From Phenylobacterium soli (GTDB lineage: Bacteria; Pseudomonadota; Alphaproteobacteria; Caulobacterales; Caulobacteraceae): a stretch of 64,000 nucleotides of DNA. Below the pieces are notes generated by a model that was not told where the DNA came from, did no database searches, and saw only the letters and a program-made list of their open reading frames with translations. Below, piece after piece: positions 18,403 through 30,011 of this stretch; position 1 is the stretch's first letter; the number at the start of each line of letters is the position of its first letter. The translations under genes were made by a program, and so were the position numbers. The stretch covers positions 124,001 to 188,000 of the forward strand of contig NZ_QFYQ01000002.1 of assembly GCF_003254475.1 (NCBI RefSeq), written 5' to 3'.

Positions 18403-18747
18403 GGCGAAAAAACCTTCGCGGGAAGAAAAGGACGGCGGGCCGGGCCCGCGGGAGCGCGCGATATAGAGGAAGGGGCCTGCCGACGTCAAGGCGAGGACGT
18501 CGAATCGCCGACTTTCTCGCCGGGCCATCCGCTTGACCCTAGTGGCGAAGCAGCTTCCAGATACAAGATCTAGCGGTGAACAAAGATCGAATTGCTGCGA
18601 GTCAGTGATTCGGACGCGCTTTGTGCGCCCCGCGTTCCCGATCATCGCGACACCATCGCCTCTCTCAGCGCGCCGACGCGCAGCCGCGGCCTTGCCGTCT
18701 GCCGCTTCTGGGTTTAATAACTGACCGGTCAGTTATCAGAGGCGCAC
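18403..18747. other. Divergent intergenic region rpmB / efflux operon
   Basis: 345 bp with no gene I can support. The left part is the rpmB leader and promoter region. The right end holds the palindromic operator of the TetR gene. The central part is less GC-rich than its surroundings, consistent with promoters. Confidence 0.6.
18717..18736. promoter_or_regulatory. TetR-type operator, 20-bp perfect palindrome
   Basis: ATAACTGACCGGTCAGTTAT is a perfect inverted repeat. It lies 11 bp before the start codon of the TetR-family gene. The TGACCGGTCA core is typical of TetR-family sites, so autorepression of the whole efflux operon is likely. Confidence 0.85.
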
Positions 18748-19386
18748 ATGCTCGCGGGGGCTCCCAAATTCCGCCGCCGCAAGGCCGACCGGCCGGGCGA
18801 GATCGTCCAGGCGGCGCTGCAGGTGTTCTCCGAGAAGGGATTCGCCGCCGCCCGGCTCGACGAGATCGCCGCCCGCGCCGGGGTCTCCAAGGGCGCGCTC
18901 TATCTCTACTTCGAGACCAAGGAGGACCTGTTCCGCGCCGTGGTGGAGCAGGCCATCGCCCCCAACATCCAGGCCGTGCGGGCCATGATCGCCGCCCATC
19001 CCGGCCCCTTCGCCGACCTCCTGCGCCTCGTGCCCGAGCGGATCGCCGGTCTCCTCGAGACCCTGCCGGTGGGCGGAGTGGTGAAGATGGTCATCGGCGA
19101 GGCCGGAAATTTCCCCGAGCTCGCCCGGGTCTGGCACGACCGGCTGGTGGCCCAGGCGCTGGGCGCCATGACCGACGCGGTCGCCGCCGCCCAGGCGCGC
19201 GGCGAGGTGAAGCCCGGCGATCCCCGGACCTACGCCATGCAGCTCATCGCTCCCCTGCTGGTCGGCGTCATCTGGCGCGAAACCTTCGTGCCGGTGGGCG
19301 CGGCGGCCTTCGACGTCGCCGCGGTCGCCCGCCAGCACGTGGAGACCATGCTCGGCGGCATGCTCGCAGAAGGAGCACGGTCATGA
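18748..19386 (+). CDS. TetR/AcrR family transcriptional regulator of the efflux operon
   Basis: 212 residues. The N-terminal helix-turn-helix (about residues 15-60) reads IVQAALQVFSEKGFAAARLD then IAARAGVSKGALYLYFETK, the classic TetR signature. The C-terminal ligand-binding domain is followed by a 4-bp overlap with the HlyD-like gene. The strong palindrome immediately upstream implies negative autoregulation, with derepression by a compound that the pump exports. The arrangement resembles the E. coli CecR (YbiH)-YbhGFSR system. The ligand is unknown. Confidence 0.92.
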   Translation: MLAGAPKFRRRKADRPGEIVQAALQVFSEKGFAAARLDEIAARAGVSKGALYLYFETKEDLFRAVVEQAIAPNIQAVRAMIAAHPGPFADLLRLVPERIAGLLETLPVGGVVKMVIGEAGNFPELARVWHDRLVAQALGAMTDAVAAAQARGEVKPGDPRTYAMQLIAPLLVGVIWRETFVPVGAAAFDVAAVARQHVETMLGGMLAEGARS

Positions 19387-20357
19387 ACCGGCAGCGCATA
19401 CTGGTCGCAGTCCTCCTGGTCCTCGCCCTGGCGATCGTCGGGGGCCTCGTGCTGATGCCGCGCTTCAGCCCGCCCCGGACGCTCACCGGCTATGTAGAGG
19501 GCGAGCCGCTCTATCTCGCCGCCCCGGTGGCCGGCACGGTCACCGCCATGCGGGTCGCCCGCGGCGACGAGGTGAACGCCGGCGCCGAGCTCTTCGCCAT
19601 CGATCCTAAGCAGGTGATCTCCACCCGCGACCAGGCCGCGGCGGAGACCCAGGCCGCCGAGGCCCAGGCCACCGACGTGCGCAAGGGCCAGCGGCCGGTG
19701 GAGATCGCGGTCTACGAGGCCAATATCGCCGCCGCCGAGGCCCGGGCCCGCGACGCCGAGGCCCAGTTCCGGCGCGTCGCCGCCCTCGCCGCCAAGGGCT
19801 TCGAATCCAGGGCAGCGCTCGACGACGCCCGCGCGAGCGCCCAGGCCGCCGAGGCCCAGGCCGCCGCGGCCCGCCGCCAGCGCGACGCCGCCACCCTGGG
19901 GGCCCGCGCCGACCAGATCCGCGCCGCCGACGCCCGCGTGCGCCAGGCCCAGGCGAGCCTCGCCGGCGCGAGCGCCCGGCTCGCCGACATCGCTCCCAAA
20001 GCCCCCGAGTCGGCCCGCGTGGAGGACGTCTTCTTCCAGCAGGGCGAATGGGCGCCGGCCAACCAGCCGATCCTCTCGCTGCTCCCGGACTCGCGGATCT
20101 ATGTGAAGGTGTTCGTCCCCGAACAGGCCTTGTCGGCCTACCGGGTCGGCCGCACGATCCGTTTCTCCTGCGACGGCTGCGCCAAGGGCCTGACCGCCAG
20201 GATCACCTATGTGAGCCCGAGGCCGGAGTTCACCCCGCCGGTGATCTACAGCCGCGACGCCCGCGACCGGCTCGTCTACCAGATCCGCGCCCTGCCCTCG
20301 GTCAGGCTCAATCCCGGCCAGCCGGTCGACGTCCTTCCGCTGGAGGCGGGGCGGTGA
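19383..20357 (+). CDS. HlyD family efflux periplasmic adaptor (membrane fusion protein)
   Basis: 324 residues with an N-terminal membrane anchor (residues 5-24). A beta-barrel/lipoyl half has VEGEPLYLAAPVAGTVTAMR and the matching VFFQQGEWAPANQPILSLL, with a long Ala/Gln/Glu-rich coiled-coil hairpin between (about 80-215). Such adaptors bridge the inner-membrane ABC pump to an outer-membrane channel. A CDGCAK pair near residue 262 is characteristic of the YbhG-like group. It overlaps the regulator and ATPase genes by 4 bp each, which shows an operon. No outer-membrane factor is encoded nearby. Confidence 0.92.
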   Translation: MNRQRILVAVLLVLALAIVGGLVLMPRFSPPRTLTGYVEGEPLYLAAPVAGTVTAMRVARGDEVNAGAELFAIDPKQVISTRDQAAAETQAAEAQATDVRKGQRPVEIAVYEANIAAAEARARDAEAQFRRVAALAAKGFESRAALDDARASAQAAEAQAAAARRQRDAATLGARADQIRAADARVRQAQASLAGASARLADIAPKAPESARVEDVFFQQGEWAPANQPILSLLPDSRIYVKVFVPEQALSAYRVGRTIRFSCDGCAKGLTARITYVSPRPEFTPPVIYSRDARDRLVYQIRALPSVRLNPGQPVDVLPLEAGR

Positions 20358-21286
20358 CGACGCCCGCCCCGTCACTCGCCATCGACGTCGCCGACCTCAA
20401 CAAGAGCTTTGGCGACAAGCGGGTGGTGCAGGACGTCACCATCCAGGTGGCGGAGGGGCGGATCTGCGGCTTCCTGGGTCCCAACGGCTCGGGCAAGACC
20501 ACGACCCTGCGCATGCTCTGCGGCCTGCTCACCCCGGATAGCGGACGCGGGACGTGCCTCGGCTACGACATCCTGAAGCAGGCGGACGAGATCAAGCGGC
20601 GGACCGGCTACATGACCCAGAGGTTCTCGCTCTACGAGGACCTTTCGATCGCCGAGAACCTCGAGTTCATCGCCCGCGTCTACGGCCTCGACCGGCGCCG
20701 CCAGCGGGTCGCCGACGCCCTGGACCGGCTCGGCCTCTCGGCGCGCCGCGGCCAGCTCGCCGGCACGCTCTCCGGCGGTTGGAAGCAGCGCCTGGCCCTC
20801 GCCGCCGCCACCCTGCACGAGCCGAATCTGCTCCTCCTCGACGAGCCCACCGCCGGGGTCGACCCGAAGGCGCGCCGGACCTTCTGGGACGAGATCCACG
20901 CCCTGGCCGGCGAGGGCCTGACGGTGCTGGTCTCCACCCACTACATGGACGAGGCCGAGCGCTGCCACGAGATCGCCTACATCAGCTACGGCAAGCTGAT
21001 CGCCCGCGGCACGGCCCGCGAGGTGGTCGAGAGCGCGCACATCTTCACCTTCCACGGCGAGGGCGATGGGATCGGCCGCCTGGCCCACGAGCTCACCGGC
21101 AAGCCCGGCGTCGAGACCGTCGCGCCCTTCGGCGCGGCCCTGCACGTCAGCGGTCCGGACCGCCAGGCCCTCGCCGCCGCCATAGCCCCCTACCGCCGCG
21201 AGCCTTGGCGCTGGGAAGAGGTCCCGCCGACCCTCGAGGACGTCTTCATCCACCTGATGGGCCGCGCGGAGGACAACTTTAAATGA
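20354..21286 (+). CDS. ABC transporter ATP-binding protein (drug efflux type)
   Basis: 310 residues, GTG start overlapping the adaptor stop. Walker A GPNGSGKTTTLRML (~residues 43-56), Q-loop MTQRFSLYEDL (~93), signature LSGGWKQRLALAAA (~142), Walker B LLLLDEPTAGVDPKA (~160) and H-loop VSTHYMDEAE are all present. The C-terminal extension after residue 220 is usual for DrrA/YbhF-type exporters. It powers the ABC-2 permease encoded next. Only one ATPase domain is encoded, so the active pump would be a dimer. Confidence 0.93.
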   Translation: MTTPAPSLAIDVADLNKSFGDKRVVQDVTIQVAEGRICGFLGPNGSGKTTTLRMLCGLLTPDSGRGTCLGYDILKQADEIKRRTGYMTQRFSLYEDLSIAENLEFIARVYGLDRRRQRVADALDRLGLSARRGQLAGTLSGGWKQRLALAAATLHEPNLLLLDEPTAGVDPKARRTFWDEIHALAGEGLTVLVSTHYMDEAERCHEIAYISYGKLIARGTAREVVESAHIFTFHGEGDGIGRLAHELTGKPGVETVAPFGAALHVSGPDRQALAAAIAPYRREPWRWEEVPPTLEDVFIHLMGRAEDNFK

Positions 21287-22416
21287 GCGGCTTTTCCGGC
21301 CTCCGGATCCTGGCCGTCATGGCCAAGGAGTTCAAACAGCTCACCCGCGACCGCCTGACCTACGCCATGATGCTGCTGATCCCGGTCGTGCAACTCCTGC
21401 TGTTCGGCTACGCGATCAATTCCGAGCCGCGACACCTGCCGACCGCCGTCCTCGTGCAGGAGGATTCGCGCCTGTCGCGCTCGATCCTCGCCAGCCTGAA
21501 GAACTCCGCCTACTTCGATCTCGAGAAGGTGGTCCGCAGCCCCGGCGAACTCGACGAGCTGATCCGCTCCGGCCAGGTCCAGTTCGCCCTGACCATTCCC
21601 GGCGACTTCACCCGCCGCGTGGCGCGCGGCGACAGGGCTCAGATTCTCGTGGAGGCCGACGCCACCGACCCGTCCGCCACCGGCGGGGCGGTCGCGGCCC
21701 TGGCCGGCTTGCCGAAACAGGCCCTGGCCGAGGACCTGAAGGGCGCGCTCGCGCCGCGCTCGGCCGCCGCCCCGCCGTTCGAGGTGGTGGTCCACGCGCG
21801 CTACAACCCCGAGGCCATCACCCAGTACAACATCGTGCCGGGGCTGCTGGGCGTCATCCTCTCGATCACCCTCGTCATCATGACCGCCCTGTCGGTGACC
21901 CGCGAAACCGAGCGGGGCACGATGGAGAGCCTGCTCGCCACGCCCGTCGAGCCGATCGAGGTGATGATCGGCAAGCTCGCGCCCTATGTGCTGGTGGGCC
22001 TCACCCAGACGGCGATCATCCTGCTCCTGGCGCGGTTCCTGTTCCACGTGCCGATGCAGGGCGGCTGGACCGGCCTCTTCGCCGGCGTCGCCCTGTTCAT
22101 CGTCGGCTCGCTCGCCCTGGGCTTCCTGATCTCGACGGTCGCCCGCTCGCAGCTCCAGGCCATGCAGATGAGCTTCTTCTACATGCTCCCCTCGATCCTG
22201 CTGTCGGGCTTCATGTTCCCCTTCCGCGGCATGCCGGCCTGGGCGCAGTTCATCGGCCAGGTGATTCCGGTGACCCACTTCCTGCGGGTCGTCCGCGGCT
22301 CCCTACTCAAGGGCCAGTCGCTGGCGGACCAGTGGCGCGAACTCGCGGCCCTGCTGGCCTTCGTCTGCATCGTCACGGCCCTGGCCATGATCCGCTATCG
22401 GCGCACTCTCGACTGA
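21283..22416 (+). CDS. ABC-2 type transporter permease
   Basis: 377 residues. One N-terminal membrane helix (about 25-42, MMLLIPVVQLLLFGYAIN) is followed by a large periplasmic domain and five C-terminal helices from residue 180, with the ABC-2 motif ITRETERGTMESLLATPVEP-like segment (here SVTRETERGTMESLL). This is the YbhS/YbhR/DrrB-like topology. It completes the TetR-HlyD-ATPase-permease operon and overlaps the ATPase by 4 bp. The exported compound is unknown. Confidence 0.92.
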   Translation: MSGFSGLRILAVMAKEFKQLTRDRLTYAMMLLIPVVQLLLFGYAINSEPRHLPTAVLVQEDSRLSRSILASLKNSAYFDLEKVVRSPGELDELIRSGQVQFALTIPGDFTRRVARGDRAQILVEADATDPSATGGAVAALAGLPKQALAEDLKGALAPRSAAAPPFEVVVHARYNPEAITQYNIVPGLLGVILSITLVIMTALSVTRETERGTMESLLATPVEPIEVMIGKLAPYVLVGLTQTAIILLLARFLFHVPMQGGWTGLFAGVALFIVGSLALGFLISTVARSQLQAMQMSFFYMLPSILLSGFMFPFRGMPAWAQFIGQVIPVTHFLRVVRGSLLKGQSLADQWRELAALLAFVCIVTALAMIRYRRTLD

Positions 22417-22478
22417 CCGGGCTACGGCGCGGGTTACAGCGAATTAACCGGCGATCGGCGGCCAAGCCGCCTAGGTTC

Positions 22479-22503
22479 GCCCCCAATCTGCATGTTTGGG
22501 GGC
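22479..22503 (+). terminator. Hairpin with T-rich tail after the efflux operon
   Basis: An 8-bp stem gcccccaa/ttgggggc with a 9-base loop, followed by tctttcttcc. It would end the efflux operon. It lies only 10 bp before the next start codon, so it might also act in the leader of the DUF885 gene. Confidence 0.6.
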
Positions 22504-22513
22504 TCTTTCTTCC

Positions 22514-24352
22514 ATGACCACTCGTCGTGATCTCCTCGCCGGCGCGGCCGCGCTCGGCGCTGCGGCCGTCGTGCCGAAACTCGCCACCGCCGCCACGGCC
22601 GCAAAGCCCACGGGTGAAGCGGCCAAGATGTACGCCATGTTCGACCGCTTCATGGCCCAGGCGTTCCGCCGCTCGCCGGAGCTGGCGACGAGCCTCGGCA
22701 TCGACAAGGGCGACCTGGCCTGGACCAAGTACGAGCTGTCGGACTTCTCGCTCACCGCCAACGCGGAGAGCAAGGCGATCAACGCCGGCCAGCTCGCCGA
22801 GCTTCGCACCCTGGACCGCAAGCAGCTCTCGGGCATGGACGCGGTCAACTACGACACCGTCGAGTTCACCCTGGACGTCCAGGACGAGGGCAGCCGCAAG
22901 TTCCAGTATGGCGGCGTCGGCGCCGGCGCGCCCTATGTGGTCTCCCAGCTCACCGGCGCCTACCAGCAGATGCCGGACTTCCTCGACACCCAGCACGTGA
23001 TCGAGGCCAAGGGCGACGCCGACGCCTACATGGCGCGGATGGAGGCCTTCGCCCGGCTCCTCGACCAGGAGGCCGAGGTGGCCCGCCACGACGTGGCCCT
23101 CGGCGTCACCCCGCCGGACTTCGTGCTCGACAAGGCGCTGACCCAGCTCAAGTCGTTCCTCGCCTACACGCCCGACAAGGCGCCGATGGTGGCGAGCCTC
23201 CTGCGCCGCACCAAGGAGAAGAACATCGCCGGCGACTGGGCGGCGCAGGCCGAGGGCCTCTACGCCGAGAAGGTGCGCCCGGCGCTCGCCCGCCAGGCCG
23301 CGCTGCTGGAGAGCCTGCGGCCCAAGGCCGTGCACGACGCCGGCGTCTGGCGTCTGCCCGACGGCGAGGACTACTACCGGGTCTCGCTGCGCCAATACAC
23401 GACCGCCAACATCACCCCCGACGAGGTCCACGCCATGGGCCTGGAGCTGGTGAAGAGCCTCGGCGCCCAGGCGGACGTGCTGATGAGGAAGGCCGGCTAC
23501 GCCAAGGGGAGCGTCGGCGAGCGCTACCGCGCCATGGCCAAGGATCCCAAGCAGCTCTACCCGAACACCGACGCCGGCAAGGAGCAGCTGCTCAAGGCGC
23601 TGAACGACAAGGTCAAGGTGGTCCAGGCCAAGCTGCCCGGCTACTTCGGCCAGTTGCCGAAGGCGCCGCTGGAGATCCGCCGCGTGCCCAAGGCCATCGA
23701 GGCCGGCGCGCCGGGCGGCTACTACTATTCGCCCTCGCTCGACGGGAAGCGGCCGGGGATCTACTGGATCAACCTGCGCGACACCGCCGAGAACCCGGCC
23801 TGGTCCCTGCCCACCCTCACCTATCACGAGGGGATTCCGGGGCACCACCTGCAGCTCTCGCTCAACAACGAGGCCGGCGACCTGCCCCTGATCCGCAAGG
23901 TGATCGGCTTCTCCGGCTATTCCGAGGGTTGGGCGCTCTACGCCGAGAACCTCGCCGTCGAGATGGGCATGTACGACCACGACGTGCTCGGCCACATCGG
24001 CATGATCCACGACGCCATGTTCCGGGCCGTGCGCCTGGTGGTCGACAGCGGCATGCACCACAAGCGCTGGAGCCGCGAGCAGGCCGTCAAGTACATGGTC
24101 GACAACATCGGCGACAACGAAGCCACCGCCGTCACCGAGATCGAGCGCTACTGCGTGTGGCCCGGCCAGGCCTCCAGCTACATGGTCGGCAAGATCACCT
24201 GGCTGAACGCCCGCGAGCGCGCGAAGAAGGCGCTGGGTCCGAAGTTCGACATCAAGAAGTTCCACGACGCGGGCCTGCTGGCCGGCGGCGTGCCGCTGAC
24301 GGTGCTCGACCGCGTCATCGACGACTACGTCGCCAGCACCCGGAAAGCCTGA
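22514..24352 (+). CDS. DUF885 family protein, putative secreted metallopeptidase
   Basis: 612 residues from MTTRRDLLAGAAALG, a Tat-like leader (RRDLL plus a hydrophobic Ala-rich stretch). The C-terminal half contains LTYHEGIPGHHLQLSL near residue 440, a conserved DUF885 motif that resembles an HExxxH-type zinc site, and later YSEGWALYAENLAVEMG. DUF885 proteins are M3-like peptidase relatives of uncertain activity. Export to the periplasm is likely. It has its own promoter region after the efflux operon's hairpin. The substrate is unknown. Confidence 0.88.
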   Translation: MTTRRDLLAGAAALGAAAVVPKLATAATAAKPTGEAAKMYAMFDRFMAQAFRRSPELATSLGIDKGDLAWTKYELSDFSLTANAESKAINAGQLAELRTLDRKQLSGMDAVNYDTVEFTLDVQDEGSRKFQYGGVGAGAPYVVSQLTGAYQQMPDFLDTQHVIEAKGDADAYMARMEAFARLLDQEAEVARHDVALGVTPPDFVLDKALTQLKSFLAYTPDKAPMVASLLRRTKEKNIAGDWAAQAEGLYAEKVRPALARQAALLESLRPKAVHDAGVWRLPDGEDYYRVSLRQYTTANITPDEVHAMGLELVKSLGAQADVLMRKAGYAKGSVGERYRAMAKDPKQLYPNTDAGKEQLLKALNDKVKVVQAKLPGYFGQLPKAPLEIRRVPKAIEAGAPGGYYYSPSLDGKRPGIYWINLRDTAENPAWSLPTLTYHEGIPGHHLQLSLNNEAGDLPLIRKVIGFSGYSEGWALYAENLAVEMGMYDHDVLGHIGMIHDAMFRAVRLVVDSGMHHKRWSREQAVKYMVDNIGDNEATAVTEIERYCVWPGQASSYMVGKITWLNARERAKKALGPKFDIKKFHDAGLLAGGVPLTVLDRVIDDYVASTRKA

Positions 24353-24370
24353 TCCGATTGGGACCGGCTC

Positions 24371-24389
24371 GGCCGTTGGGCAAACGGCC
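24371..24389. terminator. Short stem-loop after the DUF885 gene
   Basis: A 7-bp perfect stem ggccgtt/aacggcc with a 5-base loop. It lies in the 59-bp gap between the DUF885 stop and the next start. It has no T-run, so it may be a weak terminator or an mRNA-stabilising hairpin. Confidence 0.4.
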
Positions 24390-24411
24390 GGGCCGGGCCA
24401 TATACGGGTCC

Positions 24412-25023
24412 ATGATCATCCAGGACCTCGATCAGCTCGCCGAGATCTACGACGGGCCGGTCACCCCGGCTTCGACCGTCAAGGAAGTCGCGCGGATCAC
24501 CCCGCACTACCGCCAGCTCATCGAGGCCTCTCCGTTCGTGGCCCTGGCCACCGTCGGGCCCGAGGGCCTCGACTGCAGCCCGCGGGGCGACGCCCGGGGC
24601 TTCGTCCGCATCCTCGACGAGCGGACCCTCGCCCTGCCCGACCGGCGCGGCAACAACCGCATCGATTCCCTGAGGAACATCGTCCGCGACCCGCGCGTCG
24701 CGCTGCTGTTCCTGATCCCCGGCTCGGGGACGACCTTCCGGGTCAACGGTCGCGCGGTCCTCACCACCGACCCCGACCTGCTGGAAAGCTTCGCCGTGGA
24801 CGGCAAGGCGCCCCGCTCGGTCATCCTGGTCAATGTGGAGGTCGCCTACTTCCAGTGCGCCCGCGCGATCGTCCGCTCCCGGCTCTGGGACCCTGCCGCG
24901 CAGGCCGATCCCAAGTCCCTGCCGACGCCCGGCGCGATCCTCGCCGCGCTCACGGACGGAGAGGTCGGCGGCCCGGCCTACGACGCCGAGTGGCCGGCCC
25001 GCGCCGCCGGGAGCCTCTGGTGA
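24412..25023 (+). CDS. Pyridoxamine 5'-phosphate oxidase-like (PNPOx split-barrel) family protein
   Basis: 203 residues. FVALATVGPEGLDCSPRGD and RTLALPDRRGNNRIDSLRNI are characteristic of the split-barrel flavin-binding group annotated as 'MSMEG_1061 family'. They mark the FMN or F420/heme-binding barrel. Such proteins are probably flavin-dependent oxidoreductases of small metabolites, not true PdxH. It overlaps the downstream nucleosidase gene by 4 bp (GTGA), suggesting cotranscription. The start gives a compact N-terminus MIIQDLDQLAEIYDGPV. Confidence 0.87.
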   Translation: MIIQDLDQLAEIYDGPVTPASTVKEVARITPHYRQLIEASPFVALATVGPEGLDCSPRGDARGFVRILDERTLALPDRRGNNRIDSLRNIVRDPRVALLFLIPGSGTTFRVNGRAVLTTDPDLLESFAVDGKAPRSVILVNVEVAYFQCARAIVRSRLWDPAAQADPKSLPTPGAILAALTDGEVGGPAYDAEWPARAAGSLW

Positions 25024-25766
25024 GCATCGGCATCCTCTGCGCCACGCCGGAGGAGCTGGAAGCCGTCCGCGCCCAGCTGCATCTGGATCCCGAGCCGGAG
25101 CTTCACGGCCCGACCCGCGTCTGGCGCGGGCGTCACGACGGCCACGACCTGGTGCTGGCCCAGACCGGCATCGGCAAGGTCAACGCCGCGGCCGCCGCCA
25201 CCCTGCTGCTCAGCCTGTTCGAGGTGGAGGCCCTGATCTGCTCCGGCGTCGCCGGCGGACTGAACCCGGAACTGCCGGTCGGGGCCGTGGTGCTGGCCGA
25301 GCGGCTGGCGATCCACGATTTCGGGGTGGTGACCGGCGGCCAGCTCACCGCCACCGCCTCCGGCGAGATCCCGATCGGCGCGCCCGAGCTAAGCGAGGCG
25401 CCGCCCGTCCAGCCGCACGTCCGCTCGGCGCTCGAGCGCCTGGAGGACGCCGTGGCCGAGCGGCTCGGCCATCCGATCCGCCGCGGCGCTATCGTCACCG
25501 CCGACTACTTCCTGAACTGCGGCGAGACCCGCGACGCCCTGCGCGCCCGCTTCGCCGCCGACGCCATCGACATGGAGAGCGGGGCCCTCCGCCAGGTGGC
25601 CGACGCCTGGAAGCGGCCGCTCTACGTCATCCGCACCCTCTCCGACCTTGCCGGGGAGGAGAGCCACGTCACCTACTACGAGATGGAGCTGATGGCGGCG
25701 GAGAACTCGGCGCTCTGCGTGCCGGCCCTGCTTGCGATCCTCAAGGCCGGCGTGGACGCCGGCTGA
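25020..25766 (+). CDS. 5'-methylthioadenosine/S-adenosylhomocysteine nucleosidase-like phosphorylase
   Basis: 248 residues with the PNP/UDP phosphorylase fold: start SIGILCATPEELEAV (catalytic Glu about residue 11), QTGIGKVNAAAAATLLL, SGVAGGLNPELPVGAVVLA, and the ribose-binding AIDMESGALRQVA with the catalytic RTLSDLAGEE Asp near the end. This matches MtnN/Pfs, which splits adenine from MTA and SAH in the methionine salvage and methylation cycle. It is GTG-initiated on the upstream stop. An acyl or futalosine hydrolase cannot be wholly ruled out. Confidence 0.87.
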   Translation: MSIGILCATPEELEAVRAQLHLDPEPELHGPTRVWRGRHDGHDLVLAQTGIGKVNAAAAATLLLSLFEVEALICSGVAGGLNPELPVGAVVLAERLAIHDFGVVTGGQLTATASGEIPIGAPELSEAPPVQPHVRSALERLEDAVAERLGHPIRRGAIVTADYFLNCGETRDALRARFAADAIDMESGALRQVADAWKRPLYVIRTLSDLAGEESHVTYYEMELMAAENSALCVPALLAILKAGVDAG

Positions 25767-25820
25767 ACCCTCGCCTAGTCTTCGCCGTCCCTCGATCACC
25801 CAAGGGACGAACCACCCCAC

Positions 25821-26222
25821 ATGACCGCGCCCGCTACCGTCGCCGCCGAGCTGCGGCGCCGCCTGGCCAACGCCCACGCCCCCTATTCCAAGGTCCACGT
25901 CGCCGTCGCCGTAGAGACCGCGGCCGGGGCCCTGCACTATGGCGTCAATGTCGAGAACGCGGCCTATCCGCAGGGCTGGTGCGCCGAGGCCTCGGCGATC
26001 GGGGCGGCGGTGACGGCGGGCGAGCCGGCCTTGGTGCGGGTGTTCGTCGCCTCCGATCTTCCCGGCCACATCTGGCCGTGCGGCGGCTGCCGCCAGAAGA
26101 TCCTCGAGCTCGCCCGGCCGGGCTGCGAGGTGGTGAGCCTCTCTCCCGACGGCGCGGCCGAGACGCGCACCATCGAGGAGCTGCTGCCCCTGGCTTTCCG
26201 GCTCGATCCGACCGATCGGTGA
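25821..26222 (+). CDS. cdd: Cytidine deaminase
   Basis: 133 residues, normal length for the small homotetrameric type. The zinc site is complete: GWCAEASAIGAA (Cys plus catalytic Glu) and WPCGGCRQKILE (two Cys). YGVNVENAAYP is the nucleoside-binding FNVENASY equivalent. It hydrolyses cytidine and deoxycytidine to the uridines in pyrimidine salvage. It follows the nucleosidase gene by 54 bp, a reasonable nucleotide-salvage neighbour. The start ATG follows a CAAGGGACG ribosome site. Confidence 0.93.
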   Translation: MTAPATVAAELRRRLANAHAPYSKVHVAVAVETAAGALHYGVNVENAAYPQGWCAEASAIGAAVTAGEPALVRVFVASDLPGHIWPCGGCRQKILELARPGCEVVSLSPDGAAETRTIEELLPLAFRLDPTDR

Positions 26223-26389
26223 AATGATAGGCGGCGGAACGCGCGGCCCGCTCGCGCGTCGTCTTGGCGAGTGCAGGTATTGCGTAGGAGTTCCAAGGCG
26301 TTGACCGGTCGCGATGCAGGGCCTGCACTTCGGTTCCGCGACCTCCGGTCTCGCTTGTCCGACTCTTTCGCCAACCCCATCTTCAGCTC

Positions 26390-28929
<2,540 letters not shown>

Positions 28930-28933
<4 letters not shown>

Positions 28934-29238
28934 CCGAGGACGCCGCGCGGGTCGACGTCTGGCTCTGGCGGGCGCGGTTCTTCAAGACCCGCTCCATGGC
29001 CGCGCGCTTCGTCGAGGAAGGCCGCGTGCGCCTGACCCGCTCGGGCCAGGAAAGCCGCCTTGAGAAATCCTCGCGGCCGGTGAAAGTCGGCGACCAGCTG
29101 GTCTTCGCGGTCGGCGGCCGGCTCATCGCCGTGCAGGTCGAGGGACTGGGTGAGCGGCGCGGGCCGCCGGCCGAAGCGCGCACCCTCTATTCGGCCTTGC
29201 AGAATTCCTCAGAGGCCTTGGACGGTCCGTCTCATTGA
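28930..29238 (+). CDS. RNA-binding S4 domain protein (Hsp15-like)
   Basis: 102 residues. The S4 domain begins [25 protein letters not shown] and continues GRVRLTR then [13 protein letters not shown], as in Hsp15/HslR, which binds stalled 50S-peptidyl-tRNA complexes. It overlaps the helicase gene by 4 bp, so an RNA-linked operon is likely. The C-terminal 25 residues are poorly conserved. The ferredoxin gene follows after 97 bp. Confidence 0.9.
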
Positions 29239-29335
29239 CATTCGGGCCTTTGGCCCCGAAAAACCGCCCGCCTTCGGAACACCAGATCCTTTTGGGAATC
29301 CTTGGGCGCCCAGGAAGTCGGAGCACCTGCACGTC

Positions 29336-29677
29336 ATGACCTACATCGTGATGGATCCCTGCATCAAATGTAAGTTCATGGACTGCGTGGAGGTCTGCCC
29401 GGTCGATTGCTTCTACGAGGGCGAGAACTTCCTGGCGATCAACCCGGACGAATGCATCGACTGCGGCGTCTGCGAGCCGGAATGCCCGGTTGACGCGATC
29501 AAGCCGGATACCGAGGACGACCCGGACGGCAAGTGGCTGCGCGTCAACTCGGAGTATTCGAAGGTGTGGCCCAACATCACGGTGAAGGGCACGCCGCCGG
29601 AAGACCGCGAAGAGTACGAACGCGAGACGGGGAAGTTCGAGAAATACTTCTCCGAGAAGCCCGGCCGCGGCTCCTGA
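29336..29677 (+). CDS. fdxA: Ferredoxin FdxA (7Fe, 3Fe-4S/4Fe-4S)
   Basis: 113 residues. The N-terminal cluster motif is [18 protein letters not shown] and the second is [16 protein letters not shown], with the extra cysteines typical of the Azotobacter FdI/FdxA-type 7Fe ferredoxins. A conserved ~45-residue C-terminal extension ([17 protein letters not shown]) supports this. It is a cytoplasmic electron carrier. It sits between the S4-domain protein and carD, the conserved alphaproteobacterial context. Likely partners are nearby redox enzymes, none of which is identified here. Confidence 0.95.
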   Translation: MTYIVMDPCIKCKFMDCVEVCPVDCFYEGENFLAINPDECIDCGVCEPECPVDAIKPDTEDDPDGKWLRVNSEYSKVWPNITVKGTPPEDREEYERETGKFEKYFSEKPGRGS

Positions 29678-30011
29678 GCCTTGCCGCCCGCGCCGCGGTT
29701 GCAGCACAACCGTGGCGACCTCTGGCCCCTCTAGTTGGCTGCGCCTTGGGGCAAGCCTTTCATTCGGCTTAATTTTGTGCTATTCACCACGGGTGACGTG
29801 GCGAAAGGCGATCCGCCCTGCCCGTCTTCCGGAAAGAACAGCCGTCCCGGCGCTCCACGCCAGGTTCGCGCGAAGGGTGTCTTAGAGGTCTAAACCCGCT
29901 CCAGCCGACGATGCCGCCGCGTCACGTTTCGCGGACAGTGTGGTTTTGTCGCTCAGCGGGTGCTCGCGTCAGCGGTCCGGTAATGGCCCGGATCTGGATT
30001 GAGAGGTTTCG
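29678..30011. other. Intergenic region fdxA-carD
   Basis: 334 bp with no open frame I accept. An AT-richer stretch about 29760-29795 (cattcggcttaattttgtgctattcacc) is the most promoter-like piece and probably drives carD. The rest is GC-rich and looks like a long carD leader. Confidence 0.5.
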
